From the NCBI RefSeq assembly GCF_028656935.1, contig NZ_JAMDGZ010000035.1, forward strand, positions 1 to 64,000: 64,000 nt of DNA, in the 5' to 3' direction. Below the pieces are notes generated by a model. The model worked only from the letters and a program-made list of their open reading frames with translations, was not told where the DNA came from and made no database searches. How positions within the stretch are numbered: position 1 is the stretch's first letter; every line of letters begins with the position of its first letter. The DNA comes from Pseudomonas rubra (GTDB lineage Bacteria; Pseudomonadota; Gammaproteobacteria; Pseudomonadales; Pseudomonadaceae). Both the position numbers and the translations under genes were made by a program. Positions 22,380 to 31,336 of this stretch are shown in pieces.

Positions 22380-23576
22380 ATGAGCGGCTCCAACAATAAT
22401 TCAGGTTTTGCCACCCGCGCCATCCACCACGGTTATGACCCACTTGAGCACAACGGTGCCTTGGTGCCGCCGGTCTATCAGACGGCTACCTTCGCCTTTC
22501 CTACGGTTGAGTACGGCGCGGCCTGCTTCGCCGGAGAAGAGGCCGGACACTTCTATAGCCGAATTTCCAACCCCACCCTGGCCCTGCTCGAACAACGCAT
22601 GGCTTCGCTGGAAGGTGGTGAGGCCGGGCTGGCCCTGGCGTCGGGAATGGGGGCAATCACTGCCACGCTATGGACCCTGCTGCGCCCCGGCGATGAAGTG
22701 CTGGTGGGGCGGACCCTGTATGGCTGCACCTTCGCCTTCTTGCACCATGGTATTGGTGAGTTCGGGGTCAAGGTCCGGCATGTCGACATGAGCGATGTGC
22801 AGGCGGTCGCTGCCGCGATCAATGACAACACCCGGGTGATTTATTTCGAAACCCCGGCCAACCCCAATATGCAGATGGCCGATATCGCCGCGGTCGCCAC
22901 GCTTGCCCATCAGCACGGTATCAATGTGGTGGTCGACAACACCTATTGCACCCCTTATTTGCAGCGGCCGCTGGAAATGGGTGCTGACCTGGTGGTGCAC
23001 TCGGCGACCAAGTACCTCAGCGGCCATGGTGATATCACTGCCGGCCTGGTGGTAGGACGCAAGGCCCTGGTTGACAGGATTCGCCTGGAAGGCCTGAAAG
23101 ACATGACCGGTGCGGTGATGTCGCCCCACGACGCCGCTTTGTTGATGCGCGGGATGAAAACCCTGACCCTGCGCATGGAGCGCCACTGCAGTAACGCCCA
23201 GGCCATCGCCGAATACCTGGAGCAACAGCCGGAAGTTGAATTGATCAATTACCCCGGCCTGCCAGGGTTTGCTCAGTACGAACTGGCCAAACGGCAGATG
23301 CGCATGCCGGGCGGTATGATCGCTTTTGAACTCAAGGGTGGCATCGCCGCCGGTCGGCGTTTCATGAACGCCCTGCAGTTGTTCAGCCGTGCCGTCAGCC
23401 TTGGCGATGCCGAATCCCTGGCCCAGCACCCGGCCAGCATGACCCACTCCAGCTATACCCCAGAGGAGCGTGCGCAGTACGGCATTTCTGAAGGGCTGGT
23501 GCGGTTGTCGGTGGGCCTTGAGGACCTCGACGATCTGCTGGCGGATATTCAACAGGCGCTCAAGGCCTGCGCCTGA
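22380..23576 (+). CDS. mdeA: L-methionine gamma-lyase
   Basis: A 398-residue PLP enzyme, exactly the length of P. putida MdeA. It splits L-methionine into methanethiol, ammonia and 2-oxobutyrate. Key residues are at the expected numbers: Tyr114 and Cys116 in LYGCTF (Cys116 distinguishes methionine gamma-lyase from cystathionine lyases), Asp186 in VVVDNTY, and PLP-lysine 211 in SATKYLSGHGD. The gene is preceded by TAGAGG and followed 25 bases later by mdeB, which consumes the 2-oxobutyrate. Expression is probably controlled by the divergent mdeR. Confidence 0.97.
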   Translation: MSGSNNNSGFATRAIHHGYDPLEHNGALVPPVYQTATFAFPTVEYGAACFAGEEAGHFYSRISNPTLALLEQRMASLEGGEAGLALASGMGAITATLWTLLRPGDEVLVGRTLYGCTFAFLHHGIGEFGVKVRHVDMSDVQAVAAAINDNTRVIYFETPANPNMQMADIAAVATLAHQHGINVVVDNTYCTPYLQRPLEMGADLVVHSATKYLSGHGDITAGLVVGRKALVDRIRLEGLKDMTGAVMSPHDAALLMRGMKTLTLRMERHCSNAQAIAEYLEQQPEVELINYPGLPGFAQYELAKRQMRMPGGMIAFELKGGIAAGRRFMNALQLFSRAVSLGDAESLAQHPASMTHSSYTPEERAQYGISEGLVRLSVGLEDLDDLLADIQQALKACA

Positions 23577-23601
23577 ACCTTTCACGGACGAGGTCAATGC
23601 A

Positions 23602-26310
23602 ATGGTGGCAATGATGAACCTTGTGCCTGGCGAAGGTGTGCCGCGACGCCTGGGCGATCCGCAGCCGGACAGCGACCCGGGGGAAACCGCCGAGTGGCTG
23701 GAGGCGTTGGAGTCGACCCTGCTGCACTGTGGCCCTGAACGTGCGCGGTTTTTGCTGGGGCAGTTGCAGGCCCATGCCCGCGAGCTGGGTCTGGAACACA
23801 GCGTCCAAGCCTTCTCGGCCTACCGCAACAGTTTGTCGGTGGAGCAGCAGGGCGCCTACCCGGGCGACCTTGAACTCGATGAGCGAATCACCAGCATTCT
23901 GCGCTGGAACGCCCTGGCCATGGTGATGCGGGCCAACCACGCCTATGGCGACCTGGGCGGGCATATCGCCAGTTATGCCTCGGCGGCAGAGATCTTCGAG
24001 GTCGGCTTTCAGCATTTTTTTCGTGGCGAGGCTGGCGCTGAGCAACGTAGCGCGGACCTGGTATTTTTCCAGCCGCATTCGGCACCGGGCATTTATGCCC
24101 GGGCCTTTCTTGAAGGCCGGCTGAGCGAAGAGCAACTGGCCAGCTACCGGCAGGAGGTTGCAGGCAAGGGCCTGTGTTCTTATCCGCATCCGTGGCTGAT
24201 GCCCGACTTCTGGCAGTTTCCCACCGGCTCCATGGGTATCGGGCCGATCAATGCCATCTACCAGGCGCGGTTCATGCGTTACTTGCACAACCGCCAGTTG
24301 CTCGACACTAGCACCCGGCACGTCTGGGGCGTGTTCGGCGATGGCGAGATGGACGAGCCGGAGTCGATTGCCGGCCTGACCCTGGCCGCCCGCGAGCAAC
24401 TGGATAACCTGACCTTCGTGGTCAACTGCAACTTGCAGCGCCTGGATGGCCCGGTGCGTGGCAACGGCCAGATCATTCAGGAACTGGAGGCCCTGTTCAG
24501 TGGCGCTGGCTGGAATGTGATCAAGGTGTTGTGGGGCTCGGAGTGGGACGCGCTATTTGCCCGTGACACCGAGCACGTTTTGCTGCGCCAGTTGGCGGCG
24601 ACACCTGACGGCCAGTTCCAGAACCTCGGGGCCAAGGATGGCGCCTACAACCTCGAGCACTTTTTCAATCAGCAGCCGGCCTTGCAAAAGCTGGTCGAGC
24701 ACATGAGTTCAGCCGAGATCAACGCGCTCAAGCGCGGTGGCCATGATTTTCGCAAACTGTACGCCGCCTTCGCCGCCGCCAAGGCTTGCAAGGGCCGGCC
24801 GACGGTGATTCTGGCCAAGACTAAAAAAGGCTATGGCATGAGCGCCGCCGGTGAATCGCGAATGACCGCGCACCAGGCCAAGAAACTCGATGTGCAGGCC
24901 TTGCTGGCGTTCCGTGACCGCTTTCATTTGCCGTTGTCGGATGTTCAGGTCGAGCAATTGCAGTTTTATCGCCCAGCCGACGACAGCCCGGAAATGCGCT
25001 ATCTGCGCGAGCGTCGCGCCGCTCTGGGTGGGCCGCTGCCTGCCCGGCGCAGCGATGTGTGCCCGGTGCCGGTGCCTGCATTGGAGAGCATGGGCGGCTT
25101 CGCCCTGCAGGCTGACGGTAAAGAAATGTCCACCACCATGGCCGCCGTGCGCATGCTCAGTGCCTGGCTCAAAGCGCCGCAGTTGGGGCCGCGTGTGGTG
25201 CCGATCGTGGCGGATGAAGCGCGCACGTTCGGCATGGCCAGCCTGTTCCGCCAGATCGGCATCTATTCGCCCCTGGGACAGTGCTATGAGCCGGAAGATG
25301 CAGGGTCGCTGCTGTCCTACAAGGAAGCGCGTGACGGGCAGTTACTGGAGGAGGGCATCACCGAAGCCGGGGCGATTTCTTCCTGGGTGGCGGCTGCAAC
25401 GTCCTACGCGGTGCATGGCGAGCCGATGCTGCCGGTGTACATCTATTACTCGATGTTCGGTTTCCAGCGCGTTGGCGACCTGATCTGGGCCGCCGCCGAT
25501 CAGAGGGCCCGTGGCTTGCTGTTGGGGGCCACGGCCGGGCGTACCACGCTGGGGGGTGAAGGCCTGCAACACCAGGATGGATCGAGTCTGGTCATGGCCT
25601 CGATGGTGCCCAACTGCCGCGCCTGGGAGCCTTGTTTTGCCGGCGAGTTGGCGGTGATCCTCGAATATGCGGCGCGGCGCATGCTCACTGAACAGCGCGA
25701 TGAATTCCATTACGTCGCGGTGATGAACGAAAACTATCCACAGCCGTCCCTGCCAGCGCAGGTGCATGAAGAGGTTTTGCGCGGCATGTACCGTTATGTC
25801 GAACAGCAGGTATCTGGTGCTCAGGGGCGGGTGCGCCTGTTGGGCTCTGGGGCGATCCTGCGCGAAGTCATCGCCGCCAGTGAATTGCTGGCCGGCGACT
25901 GGCAGGTTGCCAGTGAAGTGTTCAGTGTCACCAGTTTCAGCGAACTGGCGCGGGAGGCACGGGATGTCGATCGCAGCAGCCGGCTGGGGCAGGGCAGTAC
26001 TGATCTCTGCCACGTGCAGCGCTGCCTTGATGGTGATGCGCCGGTGATTGCCGCGACCGACTATGTACGGGCCTGGCCGCAACTGATTGCCGAATACGTG
26101 CAAGCACCTTATGTGACGCTGGGGACTGATGGTTTTGGCCGCAGTGATACCCGCCAGCAGTTGCGGCGTTTCTTCGAGGTTGATCGCTTCAGTATTGTGC
26201 TGGCCAGTTTGCACAGCCTGGTGCGCCAGGGTGTGGTGCAGCAGCGGGTGCTGGATGAGGCGCGGCAGAAGTATGGGCACAGAGGGGCAGATGCACCCTG
26301 GAATTGCTGA
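23602..26310 (+). CDS. mdeB: 2-oxobutyrate/pyruvate dehydrogenase E1 component (MdeB)
   Basis: A 902-residue homodimeric-type E1 enzyme of the AceE family. The thiamine diphosphate motif is GDGEMDEPES followed by NLTFVVNCNLQ (about residues 246-280), and there is no lipoyl domain. In P. putida the homologue next to mdeA decarboxylates 2-oxobutyrate from methionine. No E2 or E3 gene is adjacent, so it must borrow those from the housekeeping complex. I start at ATG 23602, nine bases after the GAGG ending at 23593; ATGs at 23611 and 23614 are less well placed, and the longer frame runs inside mdeA. Confidence 0.93.
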   Translation: MVAMMNLVPGEGVPRRLGDPQPDSDPGETAEWLEALESTLLHCGPERARFLLGQLQAHARELGLEHSVQAFSAYRNSLSVEQQGAYPGDLELDERITSILRWNALAMVMRANHAYGDLGGHIASYASAAEIFEVGFQHFFRGEAGAEQRSADLVFFQPHSAPGIYARAFLEGRLSEEQLASYRQEVAGKGLCSYPHPWLMPDFWQFPTGSMGIGPINAIYQARFMRYLHNRQLLDTSTRHVWGVFGDGEMDEPESIAGLTLAAREQLDNLTFVVNCNLQRLDGPVRGNGQIIQELEALFSGAGWNVIKVLWGSEWDALFARDTEHVLLRQLAATPDGQFQNLGAKDGAYNLEHFFNQQPALQKLVEHMSSAEINALKRGGHDFRKLYAAFAAAKACKGRPTVILAKTKKGYGMSAAGESRMTAHQAKKLDVQALLAFRDRFHLPLSDVQVEQLQFYRPADDSPEMRYLRERRAALGGPLPARRSDVCPVPVPALESMGGFALQADGKEMSTTMAAVRMLSAWLKAPQLGPRVVPIVADEARTFGMASLFRQIGIYSPLGQCYEPEDAGSLLSYKEARDGQLLEEGITEAGAISSWVAAATSYAVHGEPMLPVYIYYSMFGFQRVGDLIWAAADQRARGLLLGATAGRTTLGGEGLQHQDGSSLVMASMVPNCRAWEPCFAGELAVILEYAARRMLTEQRDEFHYVAVMNENYPQPSLPAQVHEEVLRGMYRYVEQQVSGAQGRVRLLGSGAILREVIAASELLAGDWQVASEVFSVTSFSELAREARDVDRSSRLGQGSTDLCHVQRCLDGDAPVIAATDYVRAWPQLIAEYVQAPYVTLGTDGFGRSDTRQQLRRFFEVDRFSIVLASLHSLVRQGVVQQRVLDEARQKYGHRGADAPWNC

Positions 26311-26324
26311 GGTTGTGCTGGCCT

Positions 26325-26350
26325 CATCGGGGGGCAAGCCCGCTCCTGCA
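26325..26350. repeat. REP element (variant, single unit)
   Basis: ATCGGGGGGCAAGCCCGCTCCTGCA, a minus-oriented copy with one mismatch in the core, just after mdeB. Confidence 0.7.
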
Positions 26351-26366
26351 ACAGCAGCGCCAATAA

Positions 26367-26390
26367 AAACCCCGCCAGTTGGCGGGGTTT
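26367..26390. terminator. Bidirectional terminator between mdeB and zapG
   Basis: AAACCCCGCCA (26367-26377) and TGGCGGGGTTT (26380-26390) form an 11-pair stem, with T-runs on both strands. The flanking genes are convergent. Confidence 0.85.
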
Positions 26391-26396
26391 GTGTTT

Positions 26397-26831
26397 TCAG
26401 CGCTTGAGCCCGTAATGCTCATCGAGCATGCCCGGTGCGTTGGGCGCTTTGGGTGCGTAGTCGCGTGGCACCTCGGTGTCCTTGGGTGGGGTCAGGCGAT
26501 CACGCGCTGGCTGCACGGCTTCGGAGTGCAGGGCGGCCAGCAGGCGTTGACGGGTGAGTTCGTCCAGGGCCAGGCGGTTGGCGCCTTCGGCCAGGTGATC
26601 CTGGACGTCCTGGTAACTCTGGGTCAGTTTCTTGACCAGCGCAGCCGTACTGTTGAAGTGAGTAACCACCTCATTCTGGTAGCTGTCGAAACGTTCCTGG
26701 ATATCGTCCAGCTGACGCTGGGTGCTGCTCGGCGCAGCATTGGGCAGCAGGCGGGCGACCAGGAAACCAACGACGACACCCACGACGAGGGCCAGGGTCG
26801 GCAACAACCAAACTAAGAGCGAGAGTTCCAC
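26397..26831 (-). CDS. zapG: YhcB/ZapG family division-associated membrane protein
   Basis: A 144-residue DUF1043 protein. One transmembrane segment spans about residues 7-26 (LLPTLALVVGVVVGFLVARL). A coiled-coil-like region follows (RQLDDIQERFDSYQNEVVTHFNS split over 39-62), and the tail is Pro-rich. E. coli YhcB (ZapG) sits in the inner membrane and coordinates cell division with envelope growth. The family call is good; the exact role here is inferred. It is monocistronic and divergent from the hydrolase gene at 26970. Confidence 0.87.
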   Translation of the reverse strand: MELSLLVWLLPTLALVVGVVVGFLVARLLPNAAPSSTQRQLDDIQERFDSYQNEVVTHFNSTAALVKKLTQSYQDVQDHLAEGANRLALDELTRQRLLAALHSEAVQPARDRLTPPKDTEVPRDYAPKAPNAPGMLDEHYGLKR

Positions 26832-26969
26832 GAGTCCTTCCTCTATAAACGGCTTTGCTTTACGTTAACGGCTCGGACCTGCGCTGTATACCGCGAACCA
26901 TCGCAAATATCTCAGACAGAATCATTCAGCTAGACGAGTCGACCCTTCCCCAGGTCACGGAGTTTATCC

Positions 26970-27605
26970 TTGCTTATCCGCGAAACCCCCGTATTCATCG
27001 ATGGCCCGGTCGGCCAATTGGAAGCCTTGTACCTCGATGTCGCCGACGCCCGCGGCGTCGTGCTGCTGTGCCATCCCAACCCAGTGCAGGGTGGCACCAT
27101 GACCAACAAGGTAGTGTCGATGCTGCAACGCACCGCTCGCGATGCCGGTTACATTACCTTGCGTTTCAACTACCGGGGTGTCAGCGCCAGTGCCGGCAGC
27201 CACGACATGGGCAGCGGCGAAGTGGACGATGCCCAGGCGGCGGCCAACTGGTTGCTGGAAAAGCATCCGCAGTTGCCATTGACCCTGATGGGCTTCTCGT
27301 TCGGCGGTTTTGTTGCGGCCAGCCTTGGCGGGCGCCTGGAAGCCAGCGACATCTCGCTCAAGCACTTGTTCATGGTGGCGCCGGCAGTGATGCGCCTCAG
27401 GGACCAGGATGCGCTGCCGCAGGCTTGCGCGCTGACCGTCATCCAGCCAGAAACCGACGAAGTGATCGAGCCACAGATCGTCTACGATTGGTCCGACGCA
27501 CTGTCACGCCCCCATGAGCTGCTGAAAGTGGCAGAATGCGGACACTTTTTCCATGGCAAGCTCACCGACCTCAAGGAACTGGTGCTGCCGCGCCTTTCGA
27601 ACTGA
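26970..27605 (+). CDS. Alpha/beta hydrolase
   Basis: A 211-residue cytoplasmic alpha/beta hydrolase. The oxyanion region is LCHPNPVQGGTM, the nucleophile elbow GFSFGG lies near residue 110, and the catalytic His is probably in ECGHFFHG near the C-terminus. This family is widespread in proteobacteria and has no established substrate. The most plausible start is the TTG at 26970, nine bases after CGGAG, because no upstream ATG keeps the family N-terminus. trpS follows after 24 bases, suggesting co-transcription. Confidence 0.85.
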   Translation: MLIRETPVFIDGPVGQLEALYLDVADARGVVLLCHPNPVQGGTMTNKVVSMLQRTARDAGYITLRFNYRGVSASAGSHDMGSGEVDDAQAAANWLLEKHPQLPLTLMGFSFGGFVAASLGGRLEASDISLKHLFMVAPAVMRLRDQDALPQACALTVIQPETDEVIEPQIVYDWSDALSRPHELLKVAECGHFFHGKLTDLKELVLPRLSN

Positions 27606-27629
27606 TACAAGCCTGATAAGCGATTACCC

Positions 27630-28979
27630 ATGACCACGCGCATCCTTACCGGTATCACCACCACGGGCACGCCTCACCTGGGCAACTACGCCGGTGCCAT
27701 CCGCCCGGCGATCCTCGCCAGCCGTGAGCCGGGTGTCGACTCGTTCTACTTCCTGGCCGACTACCACGCCCTGATCAAATGCGATGACCCGCAGCGCATC
27801 CAGCGCTCGCGCCTGGAAATCGCCGCGACCTGGCTGGCCGGTGGCCTGGACCCGGAACGAGTGACTTTCTATCGTCAGTCCGACATCCCGGAAATCCCCG
27901 AGCTGACCTGGCTGCTGACCTGCGTCGCGGCCAAGGGCCTGCTCAACCGTGCGCACGCCTACAAGGCCTCGGTGGACAAGAACGTCGAGAACGGTGAAGA
28001 CCCGGATGCGGGTATCAGCATGGGCCTGTACAGCTACCCGGTACTGATGGCTGCCGACATCCTGATGTTCAACGCCAACAAGGTGCCGGTCGGCCGCGAC
28101 CAGATCCAGCACGTGGAGATGGCCCGCGATATCGGTCAGCGCTTCAATCACCTGTTCGGCCAGGGCAAGGAATTCTTCGCCATGCCCGAAGCGCTGATCG
28201 AGGAGAGCGTGGCCACCCTGCCGGGCCTGGACGGGCGCAAGATGTCCAAGAGCTACGACAACACCATCCCGTTGTTCAGCAGCGCCAAGGACATGAAGGA
28301 TGCCATCTCGCGCATCGTCACCGACTCCCGCGCCCCGGGCGAAGCCAAGGATCCGGACAACGCGCACCTGTTCACCCTGTTCCAGGCCTTCGCCACTGCC
28401 ACGCAAGCTGACGAATTCCGTAGCGAACTGCTGCAGGGCCTGGGCTGGGGCGAAGCCAAGCAGCGCCTGTTCCAGTTGCTCGATGGCCAGTTGAGCGAGC
28501 CACGCGAGCGCTATCACCAGTTGATCAGCCGCCCGGCCGACCTGGAAGACATCCTCCTGGCCGGTGCGCAAAAAGCCCGCAAGGTCGCTACGCCGTTCCT
28601 TGAGGAGTTGCGTGAGGCGGTGGGCCTGCGTTCGTTCCGCAGCGTCGAGCAGGGCACTGCCCAGGTCAAGAAGAAGGCGGCCAAGACGGCGCGCTTCGTC
28701 AGCTTCCGTGAAGACGACGGCAGCTTCCGCTTCCGCCTGCTGGCCGCCGATGGCGAGCAACTGCTGTTGTCGCGCAATTTCGCCGATGGCAAGACCGCCG
28801 GTGTGGTGAGCAAGCAACTGCAGTTGGGCGGTGAGCTCGATGTACGCCATGAAGGCCTGGGCTTCAGCCTGTGGCTGGAAGGCGAGTGTGTCGGTGATGG
28901 CCCGCAGTTTGCCGATGGCGCTGCCCGTGACGCGGCAATCGAATCCCTGCGCGCGGCCCTGATGCCCCAGCAGGACTGA
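27630..28979 (+). CDS. trpS: Tryptophan-tRNA ligase with C-terminal extension
   Basis: Class I tryptophanyl-tRNA synthetase of 449 residues. The HIGH-type motif is TPHLGNY at 14-20 and KMSKS is at 204-208. Ordinary bacterial TrpS has ~335 residues. Here residues about 354-449 form an additional segment ([20 protein letters not shown] and onwards) that resembles small DUF1508-like domains. The catalytic part looks complete. Such long TrpS forms occur in pseudomonads; the job of the added domain is not known to me. It ends at a hairpin terminator at 29012-29042. Confidence 0.96.
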   Translation: MTTRILTGITTTGTPHLGNYAGAIRPAILASREPGVDSFYFLADYHALIKCDDPQRIQRSRLEIAATWLAGGLDPERVTFYRQSDIPEIPELTWLLTCVAAKGLLNRAHAYKASVDKNVENGEDPDAGISMGLYSYPVLMAADILMFNANKVPVGRDQIQHVEMARDIGQRFNHLFGQGKEFFAMPEALIEESVATLPGLDGRKMSKSYDNTIPLFSSAKDMKDAISRIVTDSRAPGEAKDPDNAHLFTLFQAFATATQADEFRSELLQGLGWGEAKQRLFQLLDGQLSEPRERYHQLISRPADLEDILLAGAQKARKVATPFLEELREAVGLRSFRSVEQGTAQVKKKAAKTARFVSFREDDGSFRFRLLAADGEQLLLSRNFADGKTAGVVSKQLQLGGELDVRHEGLGFSLWLEGECVGDGPQFADGAARDAAIESLRAALMPQQD

Positions 28980-29011
28980 ACGGCTTATCGGAAGTCTGAT
29001 TGCCATTATCC

Positions 29012-29042
29012 CGGGCCGTCGCTACAGTGACGGCCCGTTTTT
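29012..29042 (+). terminator. Terminator after trpS
   Basis: CGGGCCGTC (29012-29020) pairs with GACGGCCCG (29029-29037), followed by TTTTTG. Confidence 0.82.
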
Positions 29043-29061
29043 GTTACCTTGCTAACGAATT

Positions 29062-30156
29062 ATGACGCCCCTAGAACGATATCAAGCAGATCTCAAACGC
29101 CCTGAATTCTTCCATGACGCCGCACAAGAAACGGCTGTGCGTCATCTGCAGCGCCTGTACGACGATCTGATCGCGGCGCAGAACAGCAAGCCAGGTGTGT
29201 TCGGCAAGCTGTTCGGCAAGAAGGACCAGGCACCGGTCAAGGGCTTGTACTTCTGGGGTGGGGTAGGCCGCGGCAAGACCTACCTGGTCGATACCTTCTT
29301 CGAAGCGCTGCCGTTCAAGCAGAAGTCGCGTACGCACTTCCACCGCTTCATGAAGCGCGTCCATGAGGAAATGAAAACCCTCAAGGGCGAGAAGAACCCT
29401 CTGACCATCATCGCCAAGCGCTTCTCCGAAGAGGCGCGGGTGATCTGCTTTGACGAGTTCTTCGTCTCCGACATCACCGACGCGATGATCCTCGGCACCC
29501 TGATGGAAGAGCTGTTCAAGAACGGCGTGACCCTGGTGGCCACCTCCAACATCGTGCCCGACGGTTTGTACAAAGATGGCTTGCAGCGTGCGCGCTTCTT
29601 GCCGGCGATTGCCCTGATCAAGCAGAACACCGAGATCGTCAACGTCGACAGCGGCGTCGACTATCGCCTGCGCCACCTGGAGCAGGCTGAGCTGTTCCAC
29701 TTCCCGCTCGACGAAGCCGCCCACGAAAGCCTGCGCAAGAGCTTCCGTGCGCTGACGCCCGAATGCACCCAGGCGGTCGAGAACGACGTGCTGATGATCG
29801 AGAACCGCGAGATCCGCGCGCTGCGTACTTGCGATGACGTTGCCTGGTTCGAATTCCGCGAACTGTGCGATGGCCCGCGCAGCCAGAACGACTACATCGA
29901 GCTGGGCAAGATCTTCCATGCCGTGTTGCTTAGCGACGTTGAGCAGATGAGTGTGGCGACCGACGACATCGCCCGGCGCTTCATCAACATGGTCGACGAA
30001 TTCTATGACCGCAACGTCAAGCTGATCATCTCGGCCGAGGTCGAGCTCAAGGACCTGTACACCGGCGGTCGTTTGACCTTCGAGTTCCAGCGTACCCTGA
30101 GCCGCTTGCTGGAGATGCAGTCCCACGAATTCCTCTCGCGGGCGCACAAGCCTTAA
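29062..30156 (+). CDS. zapE: Cell division ATPase ZapE (AFG1 family)
   Basis: A 364-residue AFG1-like P-loop ATPase. Walker A is GGVGRGKT near residue 56, Walker B is VICFDEFFVSD near 130, and a conserved ATSN sensor follows. ZapE in E. coli associates with the Z-ring late in division and destabilises FtsZ polymers under stress. The ATG at 29062 lacks a strong ribosome site but matches the family N-terminus. It stands alone between the trpS terminator and the REP pair at 30171. Confidence 0.93.
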   Translation: MTPLERYQADLKRPEFFHDAAQETAVRHLQRLYDDLIAAQNSKPGVFGKLFGKKDQAPVKGLYFWGGVGRGKTYLVDTFFEALPFKQKSRTHFHRFMKRVHEEMKTLKGEKNPLTIIAKRFSEEARVICFDEFFVSDITDAMILGTLMEELFKNGVTLVATSNIVPDGLYKDGLQRARFLPAIALIKQNTEIVNVDSGVDYRLRHLEQAELFHFPLDEAAHESLRKSFRALTPECTQAVENDVLMIENREIRALRTCDDVAWFEFRELCDGPRSQNDYIELGKIFHAVLLSDVEQMSVATDDIARRFINMVDEFYDRNVKLIISAEVELKDLYTGGRLTFEFQRTLSRLLEMQSHEFLSRAHKP

Positions 30157-30170
30157 TTGGCGGCGCCTTC

Positions 30171-30216
30171 ATCGCTGGCAAGCCAGCTCCCACAAGGAGC
30201 GGGCTTGTCCCGCGAT
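30171..30216. repeat. Composite REP pair between zapE and the GlxA-type regulator
   Basis: ATCGCTGGCAAGCCAGCTCCCACA (30171-30194) is followed by GGAGCGGGCTTGTCCCGCGAT (30196-30216): one GCTGGCAA-type unit and one GGGGCAAG-type unit in opposite orientation, between convergent genes. Confidence 0.82.
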
Positions 30217-30223
30217 GAGGCCT

Positions 30224-31222
30224 TCAGGCCTCCTGCATGAACTGCTGCCGATACTGATTCGGCGACAACTCCGTGTGCTGCCTGAACAACCGGGCAAAGA
30301 AACTCGCGTCGTCATAACCCACTTCATAACTGATGGTCTTGATGCTCTTGCGTGTGCCCGACAGCAAACCCTTGGCGGTTTCGATGCGCAGCCGTTGCAG
30401 GTAGTGCAGCGGCTTGTCGCCGGTAGCGCTCTGGAAGCGGCGCATGAAATTGCGGATGCTCATGCCGTGGTTGCGGGCGACGTCCTCGAAGCGGAACTTG
30501 TCGGCAAAATGCTCTTCGAGCCAGTGCTGGATCTGCAGGATGATCAGATCCTGGTGCAGCTTCTGCCCGCCAAAGCCCATGCGTCCCGGGGTGTAGTTAC
30601 GCTGCACTTCATAGAGGATGTCGCGGGCCACCGCTTGCGCCACATTGGCTCCGCAGAAGCGCTCGATCAGGTAGATATACAGGTCACAGGCCGAGGTGGT
30701 GCCGCCGGCGCAGTAGAGGTTGTCGGCGTCGGTCAGGTGCTTGTCCTGGTTGAGGCTGACTTTGGGGAAGCGCTCCTCGAACTGGCTGAAGAAGCGCCAG
30801 TAGGTGGTCGCCTCCTTGCCATCGAGCAGCCCGGCTTCGGCCAGCCAGAACACGCCACTGGCTTCGCCGCAGAGCACCGCGCCGCGGGCGTGCTGCTCAC
30901 GTAGCCAGGGCAGCACTTGCGGGTAGCGCTGGCACAGGGCGTCGAAATCGTCCCAGAAGGCCGGCAGGATGATGATGTCGGCCTGCTCCAGGCCACTGTC
31001 GACCGGCAGCATCACGTCGCTGAAACTGCGCACAGGCTGGCCGTCAGGGCTCACCAGGCGGGTTTCGAACATCGGTTGCAGGCCCAGACCCAATTGCTTG
31101 CTGTAGCGCAGGCTGGCCAGGTGGAAGAAATCCTTGGCCTGCATCAGGGTCGATGCGAAGACATTGTCGATGGCCAGGATGCTGACGCGCCGCAAGGACG
31201 CCGTGGGTTGGGTAAACATCAT
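30224..31222 (-). CDS. GlxA-type AraC family regulator (DJ-1/PfpI + AraC HTH)
   Basis: A 332-residue regulator. The N-terminal DJ-1/PfpI (class I glutamine amidotransferase-like) domain covers about residues 12-195 and keeps a Cys in VLCGEASG. The C-terminal AraC/XylS DNA-binding domain covers about 225-328 (FEDVARNHGMSIRNFMRRF, ISYEVGYDDASFFARLF). Relatives control arginine, carnitine, choline and related catabolic genes. No obvious target operon adjoins, and the effector cannot be told from sequence. Two adjacent ATGs (31222 and 31219) are equally possible starts. Confidence 0.87.
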   Translation of the reverse strand: MMFTQPTASLRRVSILAIDNVFASTLMQAKDFFHLASLRYSKQLGLGLQPMFETRLVSPDGQPVRSFSDVMLPVDSGLEQADIIILPAFWDDFDALCQRYPQVLPWLREQHARGAVLCGEASGVFWLAEAGLLDGKEATTYWRFFSQFEERFPKVSLNQDKHLTDADNLYCAGGTTSACDLYIYLIERFCGANVAQAVARDILYEVQRNYTPGRMGFGGQKLHQDLIILQIQHWLEEHFADKFRFEDVARNHGMSIRNFMRRFQSATGDKPLHYLQRLRIETAKGLLSGTRKSIKTISYEVGYDDASFFARLFRQHTELSPNQYRQQFMQEA

Positions 31223-31308
31223 TTTCTTTATTCTTATAGGGTAGAGTGGTCAATCACCGGCTGGATCGTCTTATTTTTTGGCGATTGTGTCTACCCTCGG
31301 TTTTGAGG

Positions 31309-31331
31309 GCGCGGGGCAAGCCCGCACCCGC
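31309..31331. repeat. REP element (variant, single unit)
   Basis: GCGCGGGGCAAGCCCGCACCCGC between the regulator and the aldo/keto reductase; the outer bases diverge from the main motif. Confidence 0.6.
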
Positions 31332-31336
31332 AGTCT

